Origin: CALEMW01 sp964343835
GTDB taxonomy: Bacteria > Krumholzibacteriota > Krumholzibacteriia > LZORAL124-64-63
NCBI GenBank assembly: GCA_964343835.1
Contig: CAYFKR010000006.1
Location: 124,001 to 188,000, forward strand
Direction of reading: 5' to 3'
DNA: 64,000 nt
Shown piece after piece: positions 1 through 7,657 of this stretch (the stretch's first letter is position 1; each line of letters starts with the position of its first letter). Both the position numbers and the translations under genes were made by a program. The notes beneath the pieces were generated by a model. It ran no database searches. It saw only the letters and a program-made list of their open reading frames with translations, and was not told the origin of the DNA.

Positions 1-209
1 CCCGCCATATCAGTATGTTGCTCGCCCCCATTCCAGATCTCCACGAACTCGCGTCCGCCATCGGCGCCGGGGGGATCGTAGAGGACCTCGTTGAGCACGA
101 GCTCTCCGTTCGCCCGGGGAGCCCGGACGGCCAGGACCAGGATCGCAAGCAGCGTGATCGGGAGATGACATCCTGCATGGAGGCGTCGCCGCGGGGTTCC
201 ACGGGGCAT
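1..209 (-). CDS. Lamin-tail-domain secreted protein (5' part only, runs off the window)
   Basis: Only the first 69 codons are visible; the gene continues past the left edge. From the ATG at 209 the frame reads a basic N-terminus, a hydrophobic stretch (ITLLAILVLAV, about residues 18-28) that would serve as an export signal, then ELVLNEVLYDPPGADGG followed by REFVEIWN. This is the typical first strand pair of a lamin tail domain (LTD), found on many secreted bacterial surface proteins and nucleases. It lies 62 nt downstream of the VWA-like gene on the same strand, so it probably belongs to the same transcription unit as ppdK. The Shine-Dalgarno signal ahead of the ATG is weak, so the exact start is less certain than the frame. 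The catalytic or binding role cannot be told from this fragment. Confidence 0.72.
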   Translation of the reverse strand, partial: MPRGTPRRRLHAGCHLPITLLAILVLAVRAPRANGELVLNEVLYDPPGADGGREFVEIWNGGEQHTDMA

Positions 210-271
210 GGGCACCGTTCCGACCGGGAGGCGGGAAACGGGGAGGGATGGCGGTCGGTCGAGGGGGGTCG

Positions 272-2434
272 CTAGAGCAACCCGTGCCGCCTACGCAGGA
301 TCCATTCCGCGCTCAGGCACCCCACCACCAGCAGCAGGAAGGGCCAGCCGGCCCAGGGGGCCAGGCTCGTGCGCGAGGTCACGGTGGCGGGAGAAGGGTC
401 CAGGCCGTCGAGTCGGCGCAGGAAGGCCTGGAGGCCGGCCTCGCTGGATGCCTGGACGTACAGGCCGTCGTGGGCGGCGGCCAGGGCGCGGAGTCGGCGG
501 ATGTCCTGGGTACCCTGGCGCAGCTCCGGCGACGTGGGCAGCACCACGATCTCGCGGGATCCGGCCGTCCCGTCGCCCTCCGACGCCGCGGAGATGGAGT
601 AGCGGCCTGGGGCCAGCGGCCCGATCAGGGCCGACGATGTCCCGGGCTCGGTCGGGTCGGGGCGCAGGCTGAGGCCCAGGGTCTCGGAGGCCTCGTCGTC
701 GAGGGAGCGGACGACCAGACGCCCGGGCGGAGGCCCGGGGCGCCCGCGCACGTCGAGGCTCCTGGCCCTCATCTCGAAGCGTTCGCCGGCGTGGTAGAGC
801 CTCCGCTGGCCCAGCAGGGTCACGCCGGCGCCGTCGTCGCCGCGGACGGCCCAGAGCAGGAGGTTGCCCAGCAGGCGTTCCACGGCGGGCCTCTGGTCGC
901 CGTCGTCCGGACCGGCCCTCCAGAAGACCTGCTGCCAGAGGCCGTCGGAGCCGATCCAACCCACGCGGGGGCCCTCGCCGGCGGTGACGGCGAGCAGCGG
1001 TCGCGATTCGGCCGCACCGGCCCCAGCCGCGGCGTCCAGCAGGGTCACGGAGCCGCCGCGGAGATCGGCCGGGGCCACGGCCCCCAGGGGCGGCAGGTGG
1101 CGGAAGGGGTCGTCGCCCGCACCCAGTCCCTCCAGGACCGGGTGGTCGGCTCCCGCATCGGTCGGATCGATCATCCAATCGCCCCGGGCGAGGGAACGCA
1201 ACCGGCCGGTGACGGGCAGCAGCTTCCGGACGCCGGGCAGCCACGGAGTGGGCGAGTCGTCGGCCACGCAGACAAGGCCCGTCCCGCCGGCGAGCGCGCC
1301 TGCCAGCCCCTCTCCCGCCCAGGCGGCGGCACCGGGGTCGGCCAGCACGACGGCACGCCACGGGGACCACTCCTGCGGGTCGGCCGGGGCGGACCAGGCG
1401 GTGCCGTCGTCGGTAAAGGCCGGTCCCGCGGCCGTCGGGGCCACGACCCTCAGCCCCAGCCGGTCCTCCCGGGAGCCCACGGCGGACAGGAAGCGCACGA
1501 TCCATCCGGGCCTGGACGCCAGGACCAGGACGTCGCGGCGCCCGTCGCGGACGACCACGGCGGCTCCCGCCTCGTTGTTGTCGGGCAGGCGCTCGTCCGT
1601 CCCGCTCTCCACCAGCACGCGGTACACGCGCAGTCCCGGCTCGACGGGCCGATCCCGCAGCTCGCACCGCGCCACGACGTCGCCGGGGGCGGGCCGCAGG
1701 ATGCGCCTGTCGACCTCCCGGCCGTCGGCCTCCAGGACGACGATCAGGGAGTCGGGAGCTCCGGCCGAGCCCGACCGGATCGTCAGGACCGCCTCCACCA
1801 CGACCTCGTCCCCAACCTGGGCCTCGTCCGGCACGCCGACGTCCCCGACGCCCACGTCCGCCGGGCCCACCGGATCGCCCACGCCGGCCACGACCAGGTC
1901 CCCCACCACCGGGCGGCCGCCCGCGTCGGGGGCGGTCCCGTGGCCGTCGCTCACCAGCACCGTCAGGCGTGCGTCGGCGGCGGCCCCGCGGAGCAGGCCC
2001 GTCAGGGAGGATCCCACGGCCCCGGGCGGGGCGTCGTCCATGTCACGCAGGGGACCGAGGCCGCTGCCTCGACGGGTGCGGAGGTCGAATCCGCGGGGAG
2101 CCAGGACCGAGTCGGCGGCGGCGACCAGGGCCCGGGCGTCGTCCCAGCGGGTGCCGAGCCGACCGGGCAGGTCCATGCTCGCCGAATCCTCGAGCACGAT
2201 CTCCACCACCGGGCGTTCGGTACGATCCCGCTCGAGCACCAGCAACGGTCCCGCCGCCGCGATCAGGAGCATCAGCAACGAGGCCAGGCGCAGCCACAGC
2301 AGCCGGCGCCTCACCCCTGTACCGGGATCCGGCACGGTGAAACGCAGATGGCGACGGACCCAGGGGCCCGTCGCCATCCACAGCAGCACGAGCAGCAGCG
2401 TCCACGGAAGGGGCGCCGTCCACTCGATCGTCAT
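272..2434 (-). CDS. BatA-like membrane protein with VWA-like and glutamine-amidotransferase-like regions
   Basis: A 720-aa predicted inner-membrane protein. Two N-terminal membrane segments (about residues 8-25 and 45-65) are followed by a VWA-like start, VVEIVLEDSASM. The metal-site pattern is therefore E-x-S-x-S instead of the usual D-x-S-x-S. The middle carries beta-sandwich-like segments and a glutamine amidotransferase-like stretch (AVVLADPGAAAWAG onward), and one membrane helix closes the protein (WPFLLLVVGCLSAEWIL) before a basic tail. This architecture is common in a conserved family next to Bat/aerotolerance genes, but no batA-D or MoxR partner is visible here. Its ATG directly follows the TAG stop of ppdK with no intervening base, so translation is very likely coupled. 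The family role is poorly known; a periplasm-facing assembly function is only a guess. Confidence 0.7.
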   Translation of the reverse strand: MTIEWTAPLPWTLLLVLLWMATGPWVRRHLRFTVPDPGTGVRRRLLWLRLASLLMLLIAAAGPLLVLERDRTERPVVEIVLEDSASMDLPGRLGTRWDDARALVAAADSVLAPRGFDLRTRRGSGLGPLRDMDDAPPGAVGSSLTGLLRGAAADARLTVLVSDGHGTAPDAGGRPVVGDLVVAGVGDPVGPADVGVGDVGVPDEAQVGDEVVVEAVLTIRSGSAGAPDSLIVVLEADGREVDRRILRPAPGDVVARCELRDRPVEPGLRVYRVLVESGTDERLPDNNEAGAAVVVRDGRRDVLVLASRPGWIVRFLSAVGSREDRLGLRVVAPTAAGPAFTDDGTAWSAPADPQEWSPWRAVVLADPGAAAWAGEGLAGALAGGTGLVCVADDSPTPWLPGVRKLLPVTGRLRSLARGDWMIDPTDAGADHPVLEGLGAGDDPFRHLPPLGAVAPADLRGGSVTLLDAAAGAGAAESRPLLAVTAGEGPRVGWIGSDGLWQQVFWRAGPDDGDQRPAVERLLGNLLLWAVRGDDGAGVTLLGQRRLYHAGERFEMRARSLDVRGRPGPPPGRLVVRSLDDEASETLGLSLRPDPTEPGTSSALIGPLAPGRYSISAASEGDGTAGSREIVVLPTSPELRQGTQDIRRLRALAAAHDGLYVQASSEAGLQAFLRRLDGLDPSPATVTSRTSLAPWAGWPFLLLVVGCLSAEWILRRRHGLL

Positions 2435-5119
2435 CTAGCGGTTCCTGATCACCGCGTGGGCAGCCGCCAGCCGCGCGATGGGCACGCGGAACGGGGAGCA
2501 GCTCACGTAGTCCAGGCCCACACGGTGGCAGAAGTCCACCGAGCTGGGGTCGCCGCCGTGCTCGCCGCAGATCCCCAGATGGATCGCACCGTTGGCGGCG
2601 CGGCCCTTCTCGGCGGCCATGGCCACCAGCTGACCCACGCCCTCCTGATCCAGCTGCTGGAACGGGTCGGACGGCAGGATGCCCTTGTTGACGTACTCGG
2701 GCAGGAACACGCCCGCGTCGTCGCGGCTGTAGCCGAAGGCCATCTGGGTCAGGTCGTTGGTGCCGAAGCTGAAGAAGTCGGCGTGCTCGGCGACCTTGTC
2801 CGCCATCAGGGCGGCCCGCGGGATCTCGATCATGGTGCCGACCTTGTAGTCGACCTTGGAGCCGACCTCCTGCTGCACCTTGTCCGCCACGGCGACGGCC
2901 AGCTCGCGCAGGTTGCCGAGCTCGCGCACGGCGCCCACCAGCGGGATCATGATCTCGGGCTTGACGTCCACGCCCTTGCCCTTGACCACGATGGCGGCCC
3001 GGATGATGGCCTCCACCTGGGTCTCGTAGATCTCGGGGTAGGTCAGGCCCAGGCGACAGCCACGGTGGCCGAGCATGGGGTTCATCTCGTGCAGGGCCTC
3101 GATGCGCTGCTCCAGGTGCTCCACGCTCACGCCCAGCTCGCCGGCCAGGCCGGCGATCTCGTCCTTCATGTCGGCCGTGGGCAGGAACTCGTGCAGGGGC
3201 GGATCCAGCAGACGCACGGTCACCGGATAGCCGTCCATGGCCTCGAAGATGCCCTCGAAGTCGGCCTGCTGCAGGGGCAGGATCTTGGCCAGGGCCTTGC
3301 GGCGCCCGTCCTCGTCCTCCGACAGGATCATCTCGCGCATCTTCCTGATGCGGTCCTCGCCGAAGAACATGTGCTCGGTGCGCGTCAGGCCGATGCCGGC
3401 GGCGCCGAAGCCGCGGGCCTGGCGGGCGTCGTGGGGCGTGTCGGCGTTGGTGCGCACGCCCAGGGTCCGGGTCTCGTCGGCCCAGTCCATGACCTTCTTC
3501 AGGTTGGGATCGTCCAGGCTCGGGGCGATCAGGGGCACCAGACCGTCGTTCACGGTGCCGAGGGTGCCGTCGATGGTGATGGTGTCGCCGGCCTTGAACG
3601 TCTTGCCGCCGATCTCCATGGAGCCGTCGCGGTAGCTGACGACCAGGTCGCCGCAGCCGGCCACGCAGGGCTTGCCCATGCCGCGGGCCACCACGGCCGC
3701 GTGGCTGGTCATGCCGCCGCGGCTGGTGAGGATGCCCTGGGCGCTGTGCATGCCGTCGATGTCCTCGGGGCTGGTCTCACGACGCACCAGGACCGTCTTG
3801 CGGCCCTCCTTGGCGGCGGCCACGGCGTCCTCGGCCGTGAACACGATCTCGCCCTGGGCGGCGCCCGGCGAGGCGGGCAGGCCCTTGCCCAGCACCACGA
3901 CCTCGGCCTTGGGGTCGATCTGGTCGTGCAGCAGCTGGTCCAGGTGCTCGGGCTCCACGGCCATCAGCGCCTGGTCCTTCGACATCAGGCCCTCGGTCTC
4001 CATCTCGGCGGCGATGCGCACCGCGGCGCGGCCCGTGCGCTTGCCGTTGCGGGTCTGGAGCATCCACAGACGGCCGTCCTGGATGGTGAACTCCACGTCC
4101 TGCATGTCGCGGTAGTGCTTCTCGAGGGTCTCGCGGATGCCGCAGAGGGTGGCGTACGCCTCGGGCATGGTCTCCTCGAGGGTCGGCAGGTCGTGGACCG
4201 GGTTGCCCTCGGGCAGTCGGTCGCGGCCCTCGTTGTTCAGGGCCTGGGGGGTGCGGGTGCCCGCCACCACGTCCTCGCCCTGGGCGTTGACCAGGAACTC
4301 GCCGTAGAAGAAGTTCTCGCCGCTGGAGGGGTCGCGGGTGAACGCGACGCCGGTGGCGGAGTTGTCGCCCATGTTGCCGAAGACCATGGCCTGCACGTTC
4401 ACCGCGGTACCCATGTCGTGGGGCAGGCGGTTCAGGTTGCGGTAGCTGATGGCCCGGGGCACGTTCCAGCTCTTGAACACGGCCTCGATGCCGCCCCAGA
4501 GCTGCTCCATGGGATCGGTCGGGAAGTCGCGGCCGGCGTGCTCGCGGATCAGGCCCTTGAAGGTGTCGATCAGGGTCTTCAGGTCGTCCACGGTGAGCTC
4601 GGTGTCGAGCTTCACGCCGCACTCGTCCTTCAGGGCGTCGATGGCGTCCTCGAAGTGCTCGCCGTGCACGCCCATCACCACGTCGCCGTACATCTGCAGC
4701 AGGCGGCGGTAGCTGTCGTAGGCGAAGCGCTCGTTGCCGCTCTTGGCGATCAGGCCCTTCACGGTCTCGTCGTTCAGGCCGATGTTCAGGACGGTGTCCA
4801 TCATGCCGGGCATGGACACCTTGGCGCCGCTGCGGCAGGACACCAGCAGGGGATCGGCGGGATCGGCGAACTTCTGGCCCATCACCTGCTCGACCTTGGA
4901 AAGACTGGCCTTGACCTCGCTCCGCAGCTGGTCGGAGAGCACGGGCTCCTTCAGGTAGTCGATGCAGCAACCGGTCTGGATGGTGAAGCCGGGGGGCACG
5001 GGAATGCCGATGAGGTTCATCTCGGCCAGGTTGGCTCCCTTGCCGCCGAGGAGTTCCTTCTGGTCCCCCTTGCCGTCGGCTTCCTTGTTCCCGAAGAAGT
5101 ACACGAGCTTGTCGGCCAT
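2435..5119 (-). CDS. ppdK: Pyruvate, phosphate dikinase
   Basis: Interconverts pyruvate, ATP and phosphate with phosphoenolpyruvate, AMP and pyrophosphate in the cytoplasm, linking glycolysis and gluconeogenesis. The order of domains is complete: an N-terminal ATP-grasp region (GGKGANLAEM near residue 27), the swivelling phosphohistidine domain with TSRGGMTSHAAVVARG (His near residue 473) and the C-terminal TIM barrel ending with LGICGEHGGDP, which holds the catalytic Cys near residue 851. About 894 aa matches the family. An in-frame GTG (5122-5120) precedes the ATG at 5119; I chose the ATG because the GGAGG at its 5' side stands 7 nt away, while only 4 nt separate it from the GTG. Two hairpins lie upstream (5178-5238), between this gene and the secreted-protein gene before it. 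The stop codon abuts the next gene's ATG. Confidence 0.97.
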   Translation of the reverse strand: MADKLVYFFGNKEADGKGDQKELLGGKGANLAEMNLIGIPVPPGFTIQTGCCIDYLKEPVLSDQLRSEVKASLSKVEQVMGQKFADPADPLLVSCRSGAKVSMPGMMDTVLNIGLNDETVKGLIAKSGNERFAYDSYRRLLQMYGDVVMGVHGEHFEDAIDALKDECGVKLDTELTVDDLKTLIDTFKGLIREHAGRDFPTDPMEQLWGGIEAVFKSWNVPRAISYRNLNRLPHDMGTAVNVQAMVFGNMGDNSATGVAFTRDPSSGENFFYGEFLVNAQGEDVVAGTRTPQALNNEGRDRLPEGNPVHDLPTLEETMPEAYATLCGIRETLEKHYRDMQDVEFTIQDGRLWMLQTRNGKRTGRAAVRIAAEMETEGLMSKDQALMAVEPEHLDQLLHDQIDPKAEVVVLGKGLPASPGAAQGEIVFTAEDAVAAAKEGRKTVLVRRETSPEDIDGMHSAQGILTSRGGMTSHAAVVARGMGKPCVAGCGDLVVSYRDGSMEIGGKTFKAGDTITIDGTLGTVNDGLVPLIAPSLDDPNLKKVMDWADETRTLGVRTNADTPHDARQARGFGAAGIGLTRTEHMFFGEDRIRKMREMILSEDEDGRRKALAKILPLQQADFEGIFEAMDGYPVTVRLLDPPLHEFLPTADMKDEIAGLAGELGVSVEHLEQRIEALHEMNPMLGHRGCRLGLTYPEIYETQVEAIIRAAIVVKGKGVDVKPEIMIPLVGAVRELGNLRELAVAVADKVQQEVGSKVDYKVGTMIEIPRAALMADKVAEHADFFSFGTNDLTQMAFGYSRDDAGVFLPEYVNKGILPSDPFQQLDQEGVGQLVAMAAEKGRAANGAIHLGICGEHGGDPSSVDFCHRVGLDYVSCSPFRVPIARLAAAHAVIRNR

Positions 5120-5177
5120 CACGATTCCTCCCGTTATTGGCCTACGTCGAAACTGGGCGTTAATCGCTCACACGTGC

Positions 5178-5238
5178 GCATGGCCCGGCGCGATGCCGGG
5201 CCATGCTCCTATCCCATTCGAACCGCGTCGAGACGCGG
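5178..5238 (-). other. Pair of strong hairpins between the secreted-protein gene and ppdK
   Basis: Two inverted repeats lie directly downstream of the stop at 5244. The first pairs CCGCGTC (5223-5229) with GACGCGG (5232-5238). The second is a perfect 12-bp stem, GCATGGCCCGGC (5178-5189) with GCCGGGCCATGC (5195-5206), around a 5-nt loop. Neither is followed by a T-run on either strand, so they are not textbook intrinsic terminators. They may protect the 3' end of the upstream message or separate expression of the two genes. Confidence 0.5.
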
Positions 5239-5243
5239 AATGG

Positions 5244-7583
5244 CTACTTGATCACCACCAGCTTCCCAAAATAGTCGTCGCGGCTCGGCATTTCCACCTT
5301 GTAGATGTACACGCCGGACGCGAGGTCCTCCTCGGTCAGCCAGGAGATGGTGTGTCCCTGCTGGGTGTCGGACGAAAGGTCGGCCACCAGGTCGCCGTCC
5401 ACGGTGAACACCTGGACGCGGCTCTCGGGCGGCAGGTTGCGGAAGTGGATCTCACGACCGGCCAGTCCCTGGGTCATGCCCGCGCTGGTGTGCCGCAGCG
5501 GGTTGGGCACCACGTAGATCTCCTCCTCGCCGGCGGCCTCGGCGGCCTCGAGGTTCACCCGGAACTCCATGAGGTTGCCCTCGCCGGGGAAGATCGTCAG
5601 GGGGTCGCCGGTGTACCGGGACGAGAAGAGCTGGTCCGAGTTCATGGACGACGGCGAGGCGGTGGCGGTGTTGCCGTAGTCGAAGGTGGTCACCGCGTAC
5701 TGGTAGACGAAGCCGTCGTAGATGTTGTTGTCGAAGAACTTCACCGTGTCGGGATCGCTGAAGTCGAAGCAGGCCGCACGCTTGTCGGCGTAGCAGCGCT
5801 GCACGACGTTGTAGCTGGGTGCTCCGCAGTAGCCCTCGATGCAGCTCTCGGGGTTGTTCTTGTCGAACACGCCCACCAGCTCGAGCTGCTCGGGGTTCGC
5901 GATCTCGCTCCGCCACACGGCGTAGCCCTGGAAGTCCTGGAAGAGCAGGCCGAAGCCGCCGTTGACCGGAACCACGCCGTCGGAGAAGGCGATGGTCATG
6001 CCGAAGTCCAGGTTCCGGTAGCCGGCCTGGGTCAGGTTCTTCTTGATGGTGTCGCTGAGGTTCAGGGCCGTGCCCGGCACGTAGATGCCGCCGGCATACG
6101 AAGGCATCAGGACGTCGGCCACGACGCCGTCGCCGGCCAGCAGGTTCTTGACCGTGCGGATGCCGGTCTGCAGACCGGCGGGCATCTCCCAGGTCACGCC
6201 GTCGACGGACGACAGGAGTCCCTGGGTGTTGTGGGCGGCCAGGAAGCGGGAGCCGTAGGAGTCCCAGATCAGGCCGTTGACGGCCGAGGTGACGTCGATG
6301 GTCTCGAGGTCGCCGTCCAGGTTGAAGTACTCGATCTGGTCCCAGTCGTCGCCGTTGTCGTCGGTCCGGAAGATGCCCTGGGTGCGGCTGGCCACGAGCA
6401 GCACGTCCGGATCGGCCGGATCCACCACGGCGCGCAAGGCGTTGGTGGGCGACGCGCCGGGAGCCAGGAGCTCGGTCCATTTCCACTCCCAGTCGGCGCC
6501 CCCGTTGATGGTCTCGTAGATGCCAAAGTTCTCGATGGCGGCGATGTAGCGGCCGCCGCCGGCGTTGACCAGGGCGTTGATCGTGGGCGGCACGCTCTGG
6601 CTGCTGGTGGGGAACACCGCGGGCACCACGAAGGAGTCCAGGAGGTCGAATTCCACGCCGCCGTCGTCGGAGATGAAGAGGCCCAGGTCGCGGACCGCCA
6701 CCAGGAGCTCGTCCCCGGCGGTCCAGTCGATGGCCGTGACGGACCGGCGGTTCCAGCTGCCCACGGCGGACAGCTCGTCGCGGATCTGCGTGAAGGTGGC
6801 GCCGCCGTCGCGGGTCAGATAGAGGCCCTCGTTGGACGTACCGATGACGAAGGTGCCGTCCTCTTCGGGCGAGAACGCCGCGGCGGTGATGGTCCACTCC
6901 TCCACGCTGAGGTCCGGGAACAGGTCGGCCCCGATGCGCCGCCAGTCGGAGTCGTGGTCAGGCTTGTACCAGAGGCCGCGACCGAGGCGGCCGACCGGGT
7001 GCACCAGGTAGCGACCGTCCACGCGGGGCGAGACGGCGAAGGCGTTCATGTCCATGCGGGTCATGAACTGGGGCAGGCCGGCGTTGCCGCGCGCCCACTC
7101 GGTGTCGCCGGTGGGCAGGTAGCGCAGACCGCCGTTGTTGCTCAGGTTCACCTCGCCGGAGATCTGGCCGGTGAACTGCTGGTTCACGTTGCTCCACGTC
7201 AACAGCACGGAGTTGACGTCGGGACTGCCGACGACGCCGCCGAAGCTCGTGGTGAAGCGGAGCTTGCGGTCCACGATGTCGGCATAGGCACCGTCCAGGT
7301 ACACCGTCGGGCCGAAGCCGGCGGTGTCGATGGGCACGGCGCAGGTCGTGATGGCGTCGTCCAGATCGGCCCATTGGACGACGGCGCCGAACCGCTGGCC
7401 GCGGGACAGGCTCACCCGCATGCCGTCGCGGTCGGGGGAAAGGAGCCGCAGAGAATCCTGCTCACAGACCGCGGGGGTCGTCTGGGCGCCTACGGGCAGG
7501 GCCTGCATCGCGAGGACCAGGGCTCCGGCCAGCGCGAACGCGCGGACGATCGGATCGAGGTTGCGGATCGGAAAGAGGCTCAC
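5244..7583 (-). CDS. Secreted BNR/propeller protein with FlgD-like C-terminal sorting domain
   Basis: A 779-aa exported protein. The N-terminus (hydrophobic AFALAGALVLAMQALPVGAQT, cut here at 20 residues: FALAGALVLAMQALPVGAQT) looks like a Sec signal peptide with cleavage after a GAQ-type site. The body has repeated blades such as LYLTRDGGATFTQI, LFISDDGGVEFDLL and IFRTDDNGDDWDQI, which are BNR/VPS10-type beta-propeller repeats. The last ~90 residues (IYVVPNPLRHTSAG ... SGVYIYKVEM ... GKLVVIK) form a FlgD-like domain of the kind used as type IX secretion sorting signals. The start codon is GTG with only a weak AGGCG ahead. It is the last of three secreted-protein genes read from the promoter at 12747-12776. 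The ligand is unknown; surface display is the likely fate. Confidence 0.78.
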   Translation of the reverse strand: MSLFPIRNLDPIVRAFALAGALVLAMQALPVGAQTTPAVCEQDSLRLLSPDRDGMRVSLSRGQRFGAVVQWADLDDAITTCAVPIDTAGFGPTVYLDGAYADIVDRKLRFTTSFGGVVGSPDVNSVLLTWSNVNQQFTGQISGEVNLSNNGGLRYLPTGDTEWARGNAGLPQFMTRMDMNAFAVSPRVDGRYLVHPVGRLGRGLWYKPDHDSDWRRIGADLFPDLSVEEWTITAAAFSPEEDGTFVIGTSNEGLYLTRDGGATFTQIRDELSAVGSWNRRSVTAIDWTAGDELLVAVRDLGLFISDDGGVEFDLLDSFVVPAVFPTSSQSVPPTINALVNAGGGRYIAAIENFGIYETINGGADWEWKWTELLAPGASPTNALRAVVDPADPDVLLVASRTQGIFRTDDNGDDWDQIEYFNLDGDLETIDVTSAVNGLIWDSYGSRFLAAHNTQGLLSSVDGVTWEMPAGLQTGIRTVKNLLAGDGVVADVLMPSYAGGIYVPGTALNLSDTIKKNLTQAGYRNLDFGMTIAFSDGVVPVNGGFGLLFQDFQGYAVWRSEIANPEQLELVGVFDKNNPESCIEGYCGAPSYNVVQRCYADKRAACFDFSDPDTVKFFDNNIYDGFVYQYAVTTFDYGNTATASPSSMNSDQLFSSRYTGDPLTIFPGEGNLMEFRVNLEAAEAAGEEEIYVVPNPLRHTSAGMTQGLAGREIHFRNLPPESRVQVFTVDGDLVADLSSDTQQGHTISWLTEEDLASGVYIYKVEMPSRDDYFGKLVVIK

Positions 7584-7657
7584 GGTCGCCTGCCTTTCTC
7601 GGGCGCGGTGGGGCCGCGCCGGTCGGGCCGGCCCGCAGGCCGGCCTTCCAGTCGGAT

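Noticed and set aside
248..5251. Very long plus-strand open frame (1667 codons) and similar long frames at 4962-7724, 7679-10081, 13089-16136 and 37723-42141
   Set aside because: They lie antisense to well-supported genes, have Gly/His/Gln/Val/Arg-rich low-complexity translations and no recognisable domains; typical mirror frames of high-GC coding DNA.
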